Source: Chrysomallon squamiferum
Lineage: Eukaryota; Mollusca; Gastropoda; Neomphalida; Peltospiridae
Assembly: GCA_012295275.1 (NCBI GenBank)
Contig: CM022665.1
Location: forward strand, 14,353,976 to 14,417,975
Reading direction: 5' to 3'
DNA: 64,000 nt
Below the pieces are notes generated by a model, which saw nothing but the letters and a program-made list of their open reading frames with translations, did not search any database and was not told the origin of the DNA. Shown piece after piece: positions 41,680 to 63,095 of this stretch. A program made the position numbers and the translations under genes. Position 1 is the first letter of the stretch; each line of letters starts with the position of its first letter.

Positions 41680-43047
41680 ATGCATATTTTTTTAATGACA
41701 CTTCAGCTCATTTTGTTATTAACTATTATTATAATAAACATGGCTTTGTGTTATTAACGATATTAAACTGCTACTAGTCAGAAATAAAGTATGTTTTTAA
41801 TGTTGCCTTCGCCGCACAGACTTGGAGATACAACAGTTTTCGATGTACCTGTTCTGGTTGGAAATACGTTAGGTACTGGATGAATATTCATATATTAATA
41901 CTGAACTACAAGACAGTCTGGTAATCTCTAAATAAGAAATAAAAAGTGAAAGAGAACACGAACACTATGATGGACGTTAAACAGTAATAATGTCAGAATT
42001 TAGTATGTCTTAATCATGTATATAGATATATGTTTTGCGTCTAGTTAAACCTCAAACCTTTGTGTCCGTTTATGATTTCTAATGTGAAATGAAGACTATA
42101 TATATATATATGTGTTTGTGCTACAACAACGTCTAGCATTAATATATTCATGAAAAATCATGGTTTACCATGTCGCCATTAGGAACATATTTGAAAACTA
42201 ATCTTTTGTTTCTACGGTGGTAACTCAGTCTTTTAATACTATTTTGCTTTAATAAGTTAATACATGGATTACTTTCCTATAGTGTGAACCGTAAATAAAT
42301 AAATAAATAAATACGTATGTTCTCTGTTTTATAATTTAATATATGTCAGATATAGCTCAAAACAAATAAATACAAAATATACTTCTTTCAATTTCCTTAT
42401 CAACAAAAAAAAAAAAAAAAAAAAAACAAAACAACTATTACAACTACAGGAAGAAGAAGAAAGTATCCGAAGTCGATATAATAATAACTACTACTACTAC
42501 AATAATGATGATGATCATAATAACGATAATAATAATAATAATAAATCAAAAAGTAATGTTACAAAATGTTATGCCGTCTTTAGCATCTTCATATAATTAC
42601 ACTGATGCATTAAGATTTCATTTACAGTAAATCATTGTCATCATCATGATCATCATTATAGGTACAATGTAAAAAAAAACAAAAACAACAACAACCAAAA
42701 TCTCACCCTAAGAATTTTACAAATAAATGAACTGATGATGTCACATTTAAACATTTAATATATTAATACTTACTTTCTTAAACTTTTACCAGTGCAGATG
42801 TCGAGATCAAGTTGTCCTTTTAGTAACTTCATTTTAAGAAATATTAGGTTTGAAACTGATCTTAAAATCTGTAGTCTCAGTTACGTTCTAAAATATACAC
42901 AACAATACTATGACGTCATAACTATAATTACGTAAAATGCGTTTTGTAAGAAAAGTAATTATTGATTTTATTGCCCCTCTTGGAAACCGGTCAAACTTAG
43001 ATGTTTTTATTTTTTATTTTCTTCTTGATCTTCTTCTTCTTCTTCTT

Positions 43048-43078
<31 letters not shown>

Positions 43079-43141
43079 TTATTATTATTATTACTACTAC
43101 TATTAGTTATTATTTGTTTACATTTCACACAAAAAAAGACG

Positions 43142-43183
<42 letters not shown>

Positions 43184-43391
43184 TCAAATAAATAAATAAA
43201 TAAATAAATATTTCTCTACTATAATTTAATAATAACAACAAAACAATGATAACAAAAAAGATAATAATATAAACTCTTTCCACACGAAGTGTGTCAGGAG
43301 CGTGCGAGAGTGCAGGCTTGTGTGTCTGTGTATGTATACATACACGCGTGCAATCAGAAACGTATGCGTTTATGTGAACCCACAGACACGC

Positions 43392-43424
<33 letters not shown>

Positions 43425-43846
43425 AATATTTTTGTGTCTTTTTATCTAAAAATAATAAAGAACGTTACAAATTAATATTATTTTATGTCATTATTTTACA
43501 ACGTATGGACTATATTTACTCAATTGTATGACACTGTCTGATTCAGTGTTTAGCTTGTACGATCGGTCGGTTAATAAGTCCTGACCAAAATACAAATATT
43601 ATTCATATAGGAAGGGTCCAGATTAACATTCGTCGTGTACGCATTAACATTTAGGCAATGTTCACTTCAGTGAATCTGCTGGTTCGTATCCAGAATTGAA
43701 ACGAATGCTGGTAGTGGGTATCAGAGTAGGTAATGGATTAATTTTCAATAAAGAAATAGAAAAAAAATATCAGACAGTTTTTGAATTTTAAAATTTCATA
43801 TAATATTATCCAGTATTACGTGTTGTTCTTTATTATTATTATCATT

Positions 43847-43902
<56 letters not shown>

Positions 43903-44128
43903 CACAAAACTTATTACCTCTCTTTACATAACCACTTGATACGACCCTGGAGAATACAGGAACGTTAATCCTTGTGACAAACAGGTAATTTGCCAATATG
44001 TACGTTTAATAAGTTCTGAGACATTTGTTTATTATCTAGAAAAAGTGGATTATAGTCGACTAATTTCGTTCAATGACGAATTCTTTTTTGTTTTGCCATT
44101 ACCTGTCATGTAGACTTTCTGTGATCGC

Positions 44129-44160
44129 GAAAGTCACGTGACTCCAAACGTAATATATAA
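44129..44160 (+). promoter_or_regulatory. Core promoter of reelin-domain gene 1 (CACGTG plus TATA-like)
   Basis: gaaagtcacgtga with the palindrome CACGTG at 44135-44140, then taatatataa at 44151-44160, 53 bp before the ATG. The paralogue on the other strand has the same element at nearly the same distance, which is the main support. CACGTG is the E-box core bound by bHLH-zip factors; which factor acts here is unknown. Confidence 0.6.
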
Positions 44161-44212
44161 CAGAGTGTCGACTTCAGATGAAAGTGTGTTCGATTTCAAA
44201 TACATAATAATT

Positions 44213-44927
44213 ATGGAGCTTGTATTAAAGGTAAGATTTTGTTTTGTACTTATGTTGATTTAGGCTGTACATTTATCGAAATGAAAGCATGTGATTTTGA
44301 TGAAACGTAAATCTGAACACAAATGAATAAAAAAAAATATTATTTTATTTATTATAGATTTGAATTTTAGTGAATAATAAACTAGTTTCACATTTGAATT
44401 ATTATTATTAATATTATTATTATTATTACTTTATAGAGAATATATCACAGTTCATGAGAATGTGAATTACAAAAGGTCCATTTCTGCAAATCTGTACACC
44501 TTAATAACTGAATTTGGATAGGTGTTCATAAATAAATATTTTTCTATCTTTTGTTTTAGGTGTGTGATGTTGTGTAACATTTACAAACGCATGTCTTTGT
44601 GAAAGCTGACATATATGTATATATATGTGTGTGTGTGCGTGTGCGTTCGCGTTGTGTATTTGTTTTTTAACTGTCTACACATCTTGTTATTCAGTTGTTG
44701 TTGTTATTACTAGATAGTGGTTTGTGTAGCTGTGACGGTGATACAGCTATCTGTCGTTCATTCATATCCCGAGGGTCCCCCTCTCTCTTCTTGCTACGAC
44801 ATGTACCCTTCAGGCCACGACGTCGATTCTCAGACGACGGCCTCGATTGTGACTTTCACGGTTACTAACTCTTCAGGAATGACTGCGACGTCGTACACAG
44901 CAGCAGAAACCTTCTCAGGTATATAAT

Positions 44928-45001
<74 letters not shown>

Positions 45002-45256
45002 AGCCTCGTTATTACTCTTTATCTGCGTTATGTCATCTTCGTTACTGTTTTTTTCAGTGACGGTATCTACAACAGACCCCGCGGATGCGACTCTGTATTT
45101 TGTAGGTTTGTTCGTGCAGGCACAGAAAGCGTCGTGTGCTGCAAACAACATGCCTTTGTATACCCCTCACGGTACCTTTTCGTTTGACCCAAGTAACTCT
45201 TTTCTGAAGACAATGGACTGCAATTCTGCAACTCAGGTTGGTATAAAATACAAAAA

Positions 45257-45287
<31 letters not shown>

Positions 45288-45640
45288 GTGTATAAGTGCG
45301 TAAGTAAATAAGTAAGTTAGTATGTAAATAAATAAACAAATGTACACACACACACGTATATATCTATATATATCTATATATCTATATATCTATATCTATA
45401 TCTATCTATCTATCTATATATATATATATATATAATCCCGCAATATAAATTCAAAATGATCCCCCATAAAAATGCTAATGAAAATAATATACAGATCACT
45501 TCCACGTGTGTGTTTGTGAATCTGTGAACAAGCACACGCACAAACAAACAGGTATATTTCTTAACAAAAGATTATACATTTTCAGACAGCCTGATATATA
45601 TCTCAGAGAGAAAAGTAAATAGATAATAATAATAATAATA

Positions 45641-45689
<49 letters not shown>

Positions 45690-46595
45690 CAACAACAACA
45701 ATAATAATAATAATAATCAACATCATTGTCATCATCACAATAATCATCATAATCAAGACATACACATTTTTGTCAATGTATTGTTTTTCTTCTTCTTCTT
45801 TAGTATTAGTCTTATTTTTCAGAGTGCAATCAGCCAGAAAACATCTACCCGTCAGGTTACTCAGACATTTTTTTGGACCGCCCCCAATCCGACAGTTGGT
45901 CATTTATATCTGCAGTGAGTATAATTTTTATTTATTAACTGATATTATTAAATAAAGTTTAATATTTTGTTAAACAGTATTAGCTATGTATCTGTCTCTC
46001 TGTCTGTCTGTACTGCGCCTATCCATTCGTGCTCAAATGTAGTCGGTCACTCGTATGGTGAAACATCAGTTGTCTCAAGTGTGTTTATGTGCAAACGCAT
46101 GTGCGTCTGTACGTACGTGCAAGCGAGGAGTAACATATTTTTTATTTTATTTTATTATTATTATTATTTTTTATTTTTATTTTTAGTGAATGTTATAAAT
46201 TATAGAGAAAATAAATAATCTTTACACTTACCAGTCTGTCAATCCATCTATCTGTCTGTTTCTTCAACAGTCTTATTACGTTTATATTTCTTTTTTGTTT
46301 CTTTTGTCTTCTTTCTGTCTATTTAAATAAGGTTATAATGAAAATTAAGTGAAATGAGAAGAAGACAGATAACTACGATTTTTATTTTATTTTCAGAGCC
46401 ACTGTTGTGAAAAATCTCGAAACATTTTGGACTGGAATGGAATCTGGTTTTCTTTTAGACGCTTCCGACTCCGCGGACCCACAATACTGTGTGGTTCGTA
46501 ACACGTTCAACACGGGCAGTTCAGTCACGTGGACACCTCTTTTAGTTCTGTTGGCCTTCAGCGTCGTCATAGCTAAAACAGTCTGCTTATTCTAG
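44213..46595 (+). CDS. Secreted reelin-domain protein with GPI-type tail, five exons
   Basis: Assembled by eye from 44213-44230, 44714-44918, 45058-45236, 45823-45914 and 46397-46595. All introns are GT-AG with phases 0, 1, 0, 2, giving 230 residues. Exon 1 encodes only MELVLK; exon 2 completes a hydrophobic signal peptide ending near VVHS. The mature part begins YPEGPPLSSCYDMYPSGH and carries the Reeler-domain hallmarks: GP...C..M.P.GH, YFVGLFVQAQ, a GTFSF strand, DCNSATQ, WTAPNPTVG and a final strand LYLQATVV. Six mature cysteines are seen before the tail, and NSS is a possible N-glycosylation site. The C-terminus (WTPLLVLLAFSVVIAKTVCLF) is hydrophobic with no charged cytoplasmic end, as in GPI-anchored proteins. 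Known reeler-only proteins include insect and mollusc defence proteins and the N-terminal domain of ferric-chelate reductase-1. An extracellular immune or adhesion role is inference. Confidence 0.88.
44932..44998. repeat. (CT)n tract in intron 2 of reelin-domain gene 1
   Basis: 67 bp, starting 14 bp after the donor at 44919. Confidence 0.98.
45621..45735. repeat. AAT/AAC triplet array in intron 3 of reelin-domain gene 1
   Basis: ata, aca and ata blocks for about 110 bp. Confidence 0.95.
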
Positions 46596-46774
46596 TAGAG
46601 TTTTTAATATCATGTCTGTTTTTCTGTCTGTGTGTGTATGTGTGTGTATGTGTATTTATAACTCTCTCTCTCTCTCTCGCTCTGTGTAGTTTCTTTGACA
46701 AATCGTCTTGTCTTTACCTTCTCTGTCTCTCCCTCTCGTTCTCTCTCTCTGTCTCTGTATACATGGTGTGTATA

Positions 46775-46776
<2 letters not shown>

Positions 46777-46815
<39 letters not shown>
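46777..46815. repeat. (GT)n tract in the 3' flank of reelin-domain gene 1
   Basis: About 38 bp. Confidence 0.95.
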
Positions 46816-46822
<7 letters not shown>

Positions 46823-47191
46823 ACTGTACAGACATTATTATTGGGGTTTTTCTTCTTTCTTTTTTTTTGAAATATATTGTTTATATTCATGACAAACTGA
46901 AAAAGAAAAAGCTTTAAAAAGTCTTTGTTATCTTTAGGTTTATTTTTTTATTTTTTTTAATAATTATTTATTATTATTATTTTTTTTTTTTAGCTTGTAT
47001 ATTAATGAATGGATGAATGAAAGAATGACTGAATGAATGACTTAAAAATTCATTATGTTAATGAATAGCTGTTAACTATTTTATATTTTACGATGTACAT
47101 TATACTGTATATTGTTCTTCTAGTATGCTTAGTTACGTAATTTACTTTATTGATATTGTAATTTTATTTAGTTACTCAAGAAAACATGGCA

Positions 47192-47197
47192 AATAAA
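47192..47197 (+). terminator. Possible poly(A) signal of reelin-domain gene 1
   Basis: AATAAA about 600 bp after the stop codon, and the clearest I noticed downstream. It implies a 3' UTR containing the GT and CT repeats at 46660-46815. Confidence 0.3.
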
Positions 47198-47657
47198 TAT
47201 ATATTGCATTTTTGTAACTATAGTTGTTTGTTGACATCGTTAAGTGGTTGTTATTATTGTTCCTGCTGCTGCTGATGTTGTTATTGTTGTTGTTATTGCT
47301 GTTGTTTTATTCTGTAGACAATAACAAATTTATTAACATTTCTCTTTTACTGTATCGCCTATTTTAAAAATAATTATAAGTTCAATTATTAATGCAGAAA
47401 CTGATCTAATTTGAAGGTTGGATGTTTTGGAAAACTAAAAATTATCCACACGCACACACACACACACACACACGCATAGACACACACAGACACACACTTT
47501 CATTTATTCAATATCAAGAAAGAAAATTTACTTATAAATGATTGAAGAAATTGAGGCAAGGGCGACAACTACCGATCATCCATTTATATATTTGTTAAAA
47601 AATATTATTTTTGACGAAACACAATTGCAAAAAGACACAAAAGACTGAGTTCCATTG

Positions 47658-47659
<2 letters not shown>

Positions 47660-47718
<59 letters not shown>

Positions 47719-47752
47719 TATATATATATATATATATTTTTTTTTTATTATT

Positions 47753-47832
<80 letters not shown>
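47660..47832. repeat. Compound (GT)n(TA)n T-rich (CT)n tract
   Basis: About 58 bp gt, 20 bp ta, a T run and 77 bp ct in succession. Confidence 0.98.
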
Positions 47833-47838
<6 letters not shown>

Positions 47839-48751
47839 TCGTTTGTTTTTTGTTTTATTATTTATTTATTCCTTTACTTTACTTTACTGTACTTTACACC
47901 CCTTTATACGTGTTGTAGATAGAAATACAAATACATTGTTATAATAAGGTGTTCCCGGTTACTAGATCCATTCTCCCTAGTTTCCACTGGTCTGTTTCCA
48001 GATAAGACTAGTCTATCAGAATGTATATACTTTTGAAAATAGCTTTTGTTTACATTGATGTACGATAGTTCACAGAATGTCGGATTTCCTCTCGGACACT
48101 TTCACTGCAAAATAACAGGATTGCACATCCAGTAACAAAGTAATGTGTTTGTCTTAGGAACGTTATTCAAGAGTGTGGATTGAAAGTGACGGCTAGAGAT
48201 GGGGTTATGTGGTACGTTTCATAACTGACAGACAGACAAACATAAACACACTCAAACAAATATACACACAAATAGACATACACACAAGCAGAAACATACA
48301 CACAAGCAGAAACATACACACATACACACACATACAGAGATGCACACACTCCACACACAGATACACGCTTAGACACACATACACACATTCATACATACAC
48401 ACATACACATACAAGCACACACATACACACATACACACATATACACATACACACACATACACACATACACATCCACTGTGAAAATGGTCTGAATCATGTG
48501 TAACAATTAGATAATAAAAAGAAACACACAAAACAAAGCTACAACACTGACGACATTACTAATAACACTACTACTACTGCTACTGCTGCTACTGCAGTTA
48601 GCACTACTACTGCTATTACTGTTATAGCTAATACTATAATTACTACTGTTAATACTTTGATAATACTACTAATAATAATAACAATAACACCGAAAGTTAC
48701 AAACATTTATTTCATATAAAATAGTGTTACGTTTTTTTATTATTTATATAG

Positions 48752-48814
48752 TTAGAACTGGAAGAAAGAGAGTAATATATGAGTTCCCATTCACTTTCAA
48801 AGAAAGATCATAAG
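48752..48814 (+). other. Possible orphan exon between the reelin-domain genes
   Basis: An acceptor-like tatatag precedes a purine-rich stretch that ends in a good donor, taag|gtaagt, at 48815. An ATG at 48779 starts MSSHSLSKKDHK in frame to the donor. No partner exon was found on the plus strand. Confidence 0.15.
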
Positions 48815-49243
48815 GTAAGTCATATTTTTAATAACAAGACTAAAACTACGGAAGCCCACAATGTGCTAAAACGGATATTGCTGCTCCGTATTTCTTTATA
48901 CACGTTTTGTAAATATTCGGTACTGTATCCAGCAATTGAGTATATCATATCTAGCACTTTTTTAGACCATTAGACCGCTAAATTTTTTTTTATAAAACAA
49001 CAGACCAAAAAGCACTACCACCAGCAAAAAACTCTCACCCAAAGAACTTTAAAAAAAAAAAAACAACAACAAAAAAAAAAAAAAGAGATAATTAAAAAAA
49101 AGAAAAAAAAAGAAAAAGACCCTCACAAAAAGAAAGAAAAACCCCCCAAAAACCCAAAAACAACAGCAACAAAAAACAAACAAATCAGCAAAAGAAAAAA
49201 AATCATTAGACACAAATGGGCTTCTTATGAATTAACTGTAATA

Positions 49244-49249
49244 TTTATT
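49244..49249 (-). terminator. Poly(A) signal of reelin-domain gene 2
   Basis: AATAAA on the minus strand (tttatt on the plus strand), about 46 bp after the stop codon. Confidence 0.5.
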
Positions 49250-49294
49250 GATAATATGTGGATGAATTAACGAATGCAATTTCGTACGTGGTGT

Positions 49295-53086
<3,792 letters not shown>

Positions 53087-53130
53087 GTTTTTGCATTAAT
53101 CGCAAGTCAATGTGAACGCGGGTTGACAAG

Positions 53131-53166
53131 TAATAAATAGCACCCTCTAACGATCACGTGACTTTC
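53131..53166 (-). promoter_or_regulatory. Core promoter of reelin-domain gene 2 (CACGTG plus TATA-like)
   Basis: Read on the minus strand: gaaagtcacgtgat, with CACGTG at 53155-53160, then ctatttatta at 53140-53131. The CACGTG begins 74 bp before the ATG, against 78 bp in the paralogue. Confidence 0.6.
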
Positions 53167-53450
53167 ATAATCATACGAGAAAAAGACAGAAAAAAAAAAA
53201 AAAAAAATCGACCAATGACATCAGAATATTTAAAACAGGCTGCAAATTCAGGGCTGTTTCACCGAGCCGTCTTGACTAATGATCTTAAAGCAGGGCAAAA
53301 TGAATAAAGTCTTAAATACTGTTCAAGGCCAATTTGTGTACAATATAAAGCGAACGTTTCAGATTTCAGTCTTCAGTTACATTCAGTTAAAAATGTCTTG
53401 CAAATTTCTCGCAAAAAAAAAAAAAAAATCAACAAGTTTAGAGTAGTCTG

Positions 53451-53489
<39 letters not shown>

Positions 53490-54332
53490 TTGATATTATG
53501 GTTATTATCGTCTGATAAGTTTGATACGATTCTGTCAATTTATTTTATAATTAAACAGCTGCAAACTGCATTTAATGGTATTCAGGTTGGTCTTCCGAAT
53601 ACTGATGAACTACGTTGATCATAATTACATTCTTTCAAAAATAAACATTTGACAAGTGTTTAAATATGTTTTTTTTTTTTTATTAACGATAAAATGCAAT
53701 TCTTTTCCCACGTTTCCCCATTTTATGCTTCGTATCTCATTATGTTTACAACAAACAAACAAACAAAAATAATAATAGATAAAAAATTAAATAAAATAAA
53801 ATAAATAAATAAATAAATAAAGACAAATATAATTAAGCAGGAGAATTATCATGTATGTGCAAACATTTTGGTCTTATTTGTTCTTGTTACAAACTCATAT
53901 AAGGATACTGTACTGCTGCTGTTCATTGAATCCGTGTTATTGTGTTTTCATAAAATGTCACATGCACGGGATTGTATTTAAATATATCCGTGTTAGCTTT
54001 TTCATTCCAAAAATTGTTTACCATCTTGAAATGTTGTCCGAGGAAGTAAAAAAAATGAAAGAAAGGAAAACAAAAATTTTTTTTTTTTTTGTTTTTGACA
54101 TAAGCACGCACTCTTTCTACGTTGATTTCATCCACTCTGTCTCTATCTACTTTCTTTCTTTTTTCTTTCTATCTCGTCAGTCTTACTATTCTATCTCTGC
54201 AAACAAACATGTTTTTTGACAGTACCTACGCACACATTGCTACAAAAAAAAAAAAAAAAAAAAAAAAGAATAAAGAGATAGATTCAGACGACGAATTAAA
54301 TTAATTAGGGAGTGTATGTGAATGAAAAATCA

Positions 54333-54336
<4 letters not shown>

Positions 54337-54431
<95 letters not shown>

Positions 54432-54434
54432 GAA
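54337..54434. repeat. (GA)n tract
   Basis: 98 bp with one gg interruption near 54420, followed by broken ga-rich DNA to 54560. Confidence 0.97.
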
Positions 54435-54952
54435 GAGTGTTTGAAAGAAAAAAATAAACAGAGAGAGAGAGAAAACAGACAGTCAGAGAGCAAGAGAGAG
54501 AGAAAGAGAGAGAGAAAAATTAAATAGCGAGTGAACGAGAGAGAGAAAAAAAGAGAGAAAGAGATGATGATAATGCAGACTTCTGTGTGTTCGTCTCTGT
54601 AATGACATTACACCCATTGTTATGAGATCAGCTCCGTTTTTTATTTTATTTTTAAACATAAGGAAAAGATGACTCAGATACATACAAAATCACCGAACCG
54701 TGTGTCCGTGTATGTAGTCATTATTGTCTGAGTTTGTAATACAAGACTGTATGTTTAACAAAATACATAACTTAGGCTAAGTTATTTGGCATTTCTTTTA
54801 TAGTTAGATCACTGTGACTAACCATGTTTGCTTTATTCTGAATCATACCTGTCTCTATTGACTTGATATTATAAGTCGTTTCAAATAATTATAAAAGTAA
54901 AGGTGCCTGTTTATTTAATTTATTTTGGAATGCACGTAAGATAAATGGAGTC

Positions 54953-54989
<37 letters not shown>

Positions 54990-55508
54990 TTGATTATGTA
55001 TGTAATTGGGCTATAAAAATGAGATATAAATCAAAGCTTACAGCGATGACTCGAGAACCAATACATCACAGACAGTAGTCTTCTCAGTGCACGCTTTGAG
55101 AATTTCCTTTTCTAACCAATGCTACTCTTCTAAGAGTTAAAAACCCATAGTATGTATTTTCCTGTCAACAAACGCTCATTAACTGTTGATGTGAAATATA
55201 TAATGATTCGCTAATTAGGTCTGAAATACCGAATTATTTTATTTTTGTGATACGTTCGTGAGAGTGAAAGAAGAGTAAAACATGATGATGAGACAGGTTA
55301 GTTGATTATACGTCGTGTCTGCAGACGTAATATCTGCACTCGTGTTTCTAACGACCGTCTTAGTCACTCGATTCAGTGTGCAGGAAAATCGGATACGATG
55401 CTGACGTCATTTTTTTTTTTTTCGTCTTGCTTCTTTTTTTTCTTTGGTTATTTTGTTATCTTCAAGACCTTTTTCTTTTGTTTATTGTTTTGTTCATTCT
55501 TTCTTTTC

Positions 55509-55540
<32 letters not shown>

Positions 55541-56108
55541 AGTTTTAAAATATCTTTTTGTTTCTTTTGTTTTTCTGACTATTTCTTTCTTTCTTTCATT
55601 GCTTATTTTTAACTTTCTTCTTTGTCTGCTTCTCTCTTTCTATCTTACGTCATTATTTACAATCCTTACGGAATAGGTTTTTTCTGGGCTGTTGATGGAG
55701 TGGAGGCGGAGCAAACAGCAACATAACGATGAAAAAACATAATATAACAGCAACGACGAAAATCAACTATTTAATCTACTGCAACTACAACTACAACATC
55801 AGACCACTTTCTACTCTGCTGCCGCTACAACTTTTATTACATCTACTATTACTGCTACTACTACTATTATTACAACTCCTATTACTATTACTACTACTAT
55901 AACTACTGCTGCTGCTGCTGCTACTACTATACTCCTCAAACAAAATTAGGAAAACCTGAAATGTTAATGTTAATATCAACTATTAGACCGAACATACGTT
56001 TTGACCACAGACATCCTAGTAAAGAACGTGTTCACCAAACACAAAACACAAAACACAAGCTGCACATCACGCCAACGTCACAGTGTGGTTTCATGACTTG
56101 GATCTGTT

Positions 56109-56340
56109 ATGGGTTATTGGGGTGATATCATTTTAACAGACAGAACCCCACCCCTCCAAGGAAGGGGTCACTGGGCAAGCCTTCCGGGACAGCATACCGA
56201 TTCGTTCCATTTGCTAGACGTATGGGATGACGTGTTTGTTTTTCAGGATGACTACGCTCGTCACACACGCATCGCCAGTGTTCACCTGCAGCAGCACCAG
56301 CAATGACATCAGACCTTTCCCCACTGAACAAGTCTGAGAT
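56109..56340 (+). mobile_element. Possible Tc1/mariner-type transposase remnant
   Basis: The frame reads LDVWDDVFVFQDDYARHTRIASVHLQQH and then hits a stop. This recalls the F-Q-x-D-N-A-x-x-H-x-A-R core and following helix of Tc1/mariner transposases, with N changed to Y. Only some 30 residues match by eye; the second Asp of the catalytic triad would be in FQDDYA. No terminal inverted repeats were recognised, so this is a fragment at best. Confidence 0.3.
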
Positions 56341-57183
56341 GTGACACGGGCTCGTGTGCGTCAGCCTTAAAGACCACTGACCACGTTAGTGAAACTTAGT
56401 CAGACAGTGACAGAGGAGTGCAACTAAACCACTGAGATGGCCTTAGGGGGATTCTTCATGGTGCTATCACCTACCACTAATAAAAAAAAAAAAAATTAAT
56501 AAAAAAAAAAAAAAAAATCACTTCTGAGCCCAGTCGTCCTTGAAAAATATTTTGTGGTCATAAATCCTACAGCATTATACATTCAGTATTATCATATAAC
56601 CATTCCCCACAGCTAATATACCTTACCATTTTAGCAGTTGTAAATTCTTTTTAAAGTTCCCCTACCTTTTTTGAAGAGTATATTATCATCATGTTACTTC
56701 TACCACTCCTATCTTACAACATAAATGTTTGGTTTAAAAAAAAAAAAAAAAAATGTTTACTGAAATATGAATTATAAAATATATTAAGCATTGAGGATGT
56801 TGGTAATTATTGGAAATCGTCAACAAAGACTTGAATCCGGGACTTCGCCTCATTTTTGTGACTGACACACAGCAAAATGACATCTTACACGCATGACTGA
56901 GAACACTTACATTTAACTTATAATTACGTTCTTGTCCCACTAAAACACACATTATCTAGAGTGACACAGCATCTTGTGTCAGGGCTGCTTCAAAAGAGTC
57001 ATGATCTATGGATATACAGATGAATAAAGAAAATGAGAGAGAGAGAGACTGAAAAAGAAGAAAGACATAATATCAGACAAATGTAAAAAAAAAAAGAGCA
57101 TGAAACGAGAGAAAGACGGAGACAAAGATAGATAGATAAATAGACAGATATATGTATAAATATATAGATAGATGGAGAGATAT

Positions 57184-57187
<4 letters not shown>

Positions 57188-57259
<72 letters not shown>
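57188..57259. repeat. (GA)n tract
   Basis: 72 bp, flanked by broken gata and gaga DNA (57120-57300). Confidence 0.97.
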
Positions 57260-57262
<3 letters not shown>

Positions 57263-57957
57263 CAGAGACTGAGAAAGAGAGAGAGAGAATGAGAGAGAGA
57301 GATGTTTAAAAAAAACAAAACATTTCTTAATGTTAATTAATTCTAATTTATATAGTCTTGCATCTGATATCTCGAAATTAATTAAATATGTTCCATTACA
57401 CCAATTAATATTTCATAAGTACTTTTCCCAAAAGACAAAACAATACATACCACAGTTGTTTTTTTTATTAACAAGTCGCAAATTAATGGTTAGGGCGAAT
57501 CATAATGAAGGTTACCCTCCCCCGACGGGAATCGATCCACTGATCGCCACCTTACCAATTTCATTCCAGTCCTCACTCAGGTTTATTTTCACCATCTGAC
57601 TTTAAAACCATGCTTTATCTTCCTTGCGGGTTTCACAATGTTAAACGTACGTGGACTAATGGAAGCCATTACTTATTAATAGACACATGACTCGTGATTT
57701 TCTTAAATGACATGATATCTGATATCGTGCACTTGAAAGCATGCTTCAGAATCACGGGATATTTATTTATATTTTAATTTTTGGAAAGCAATAACAAAAA
57801 AAAAAAAAAAAACAGATAAATATTCCTGCACTTGTTACATATCTCGACTACCCTTATAACACCCGTCCTGTGTGCGTGCTTGGATGTTACTGTAACTTGC
57901 TTTAAAACAGCAAAATAGAAACAAAGAAAATCTTTTAAGACCTCAACATTGTAGAAA

Positions 57958-61984
<4,027 letters not shown>

Positions 61985-62450
61985 ACAGTTACAGAAACTG
62001 TTAGTTAACGTTACAAAATCTTTGTACATTTATAAAGCTTTATGTGAAATTTTTTTTTTTTTTTTTTAAATTTAAATATGCATATAGTTTTTCTTGATTG
62101 GTTGGATCAGTTCTATGATCATTATTTAGTTGATGATTTATTTATTTATTTATTTACTTTTTAAAATTTTTTTTTTTTTTTTTATATGTCAATTTGTTTA
62201 CTTTATTGTTTATTTATTTAATTTATTTATTTTATATTATTATTATGATTATTATGATTATTATGATTATTATTATTATTATTAAATTACATACGATATA
62301 TTAATATATTTGTCGTAACTTTGCTTACTTTTGAATTAATTTCAGCTACATTAGATTACATTGGCCAGTCATTAATTGCTAGAAAGTGTCATAACCGCCT
62401 TTATCTATATATTCTGATGTCCTAATAGATCATTTACATTATTATTACTA

Positions 62451-62491
<41 letters not shown>

Positions 62492-62714
62492 TATTAATAG
62501 TAGTTGTAGTAGTATGATAATGATTATTATTATTATTATTATTTCGTAATAATTTTTTTGAAATGAAAAATAACAATCATTTGTCTGCCTATCCTGACTT
62601 TACATATTTATTTTTTATTTTAATTTAATAATATAATGTAATGAGCTAAAATATCACGGAATAAAATTAAATTTTTATAATGAAAAGAAGTGTGGACAGT
62701 TTTTATCAAACACA

Positions 62715-62728
62715 AATACATACATACA

Positions 62729-62760
<32 letters not shown>

Positions 62761-62786
62761 CATACATACATACATACATACATACA

Positions 62787-62820
<34 letters not shown>

Positions 62821-62826
62821 CTTACA
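62715..62826. repeat. (ACAT)n tetranucleotide array
   Basis: acat repeated for about 110 bp with one acatatac interruption. Confidence 0.95.
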
Positions 62827-63095
62827 TACATAATGGACATTAGGCATTTGTAAGGTCATAATAGAAGAGCTTGTAAATTTTCTCTTCTTCACCAATAAAT
62901 TTATTTATTTATTTAATTTTATTTTAATAAAAGTTATTATTATTATTACTGACTGCAGAGCGATCACTATTTTCCGTAAGTTACGACTTTTGTCGAAACG
63001 TTATAACGTCAACAATGATTTGACGTATCTCGAATGAATATCTTCATTCTGCTTTAGAAGTAAGTATTTGTGTTTTGTTGTTGTTTGTTTATAGT

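Larger units (their letters stand above)
37917..44120. other. Gene-free repeat-rich stretch
   Basis: It contains long poly-A runs (38148-38177, 38466-38515, 39049-39121, 39654-39697), T runs (39799-39826, 40070-40094) and triplet arrays (40780-40880, 41320-41416, 43028-43185, 43830-43903), plus the SINE head at 40275. No gene seen. Confidence 0.55.
53170..57957. other. Gene-free stretch between reelin-domain gene 2 and the novel secreted-protein gene
   Basis: Simple repeats, T-rich DNA at 55410-55640, an ACT-triplet region at 55745-55930 and the possible transposase scrap at 56109. Nothing else recognised. Confidence 0.55.
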
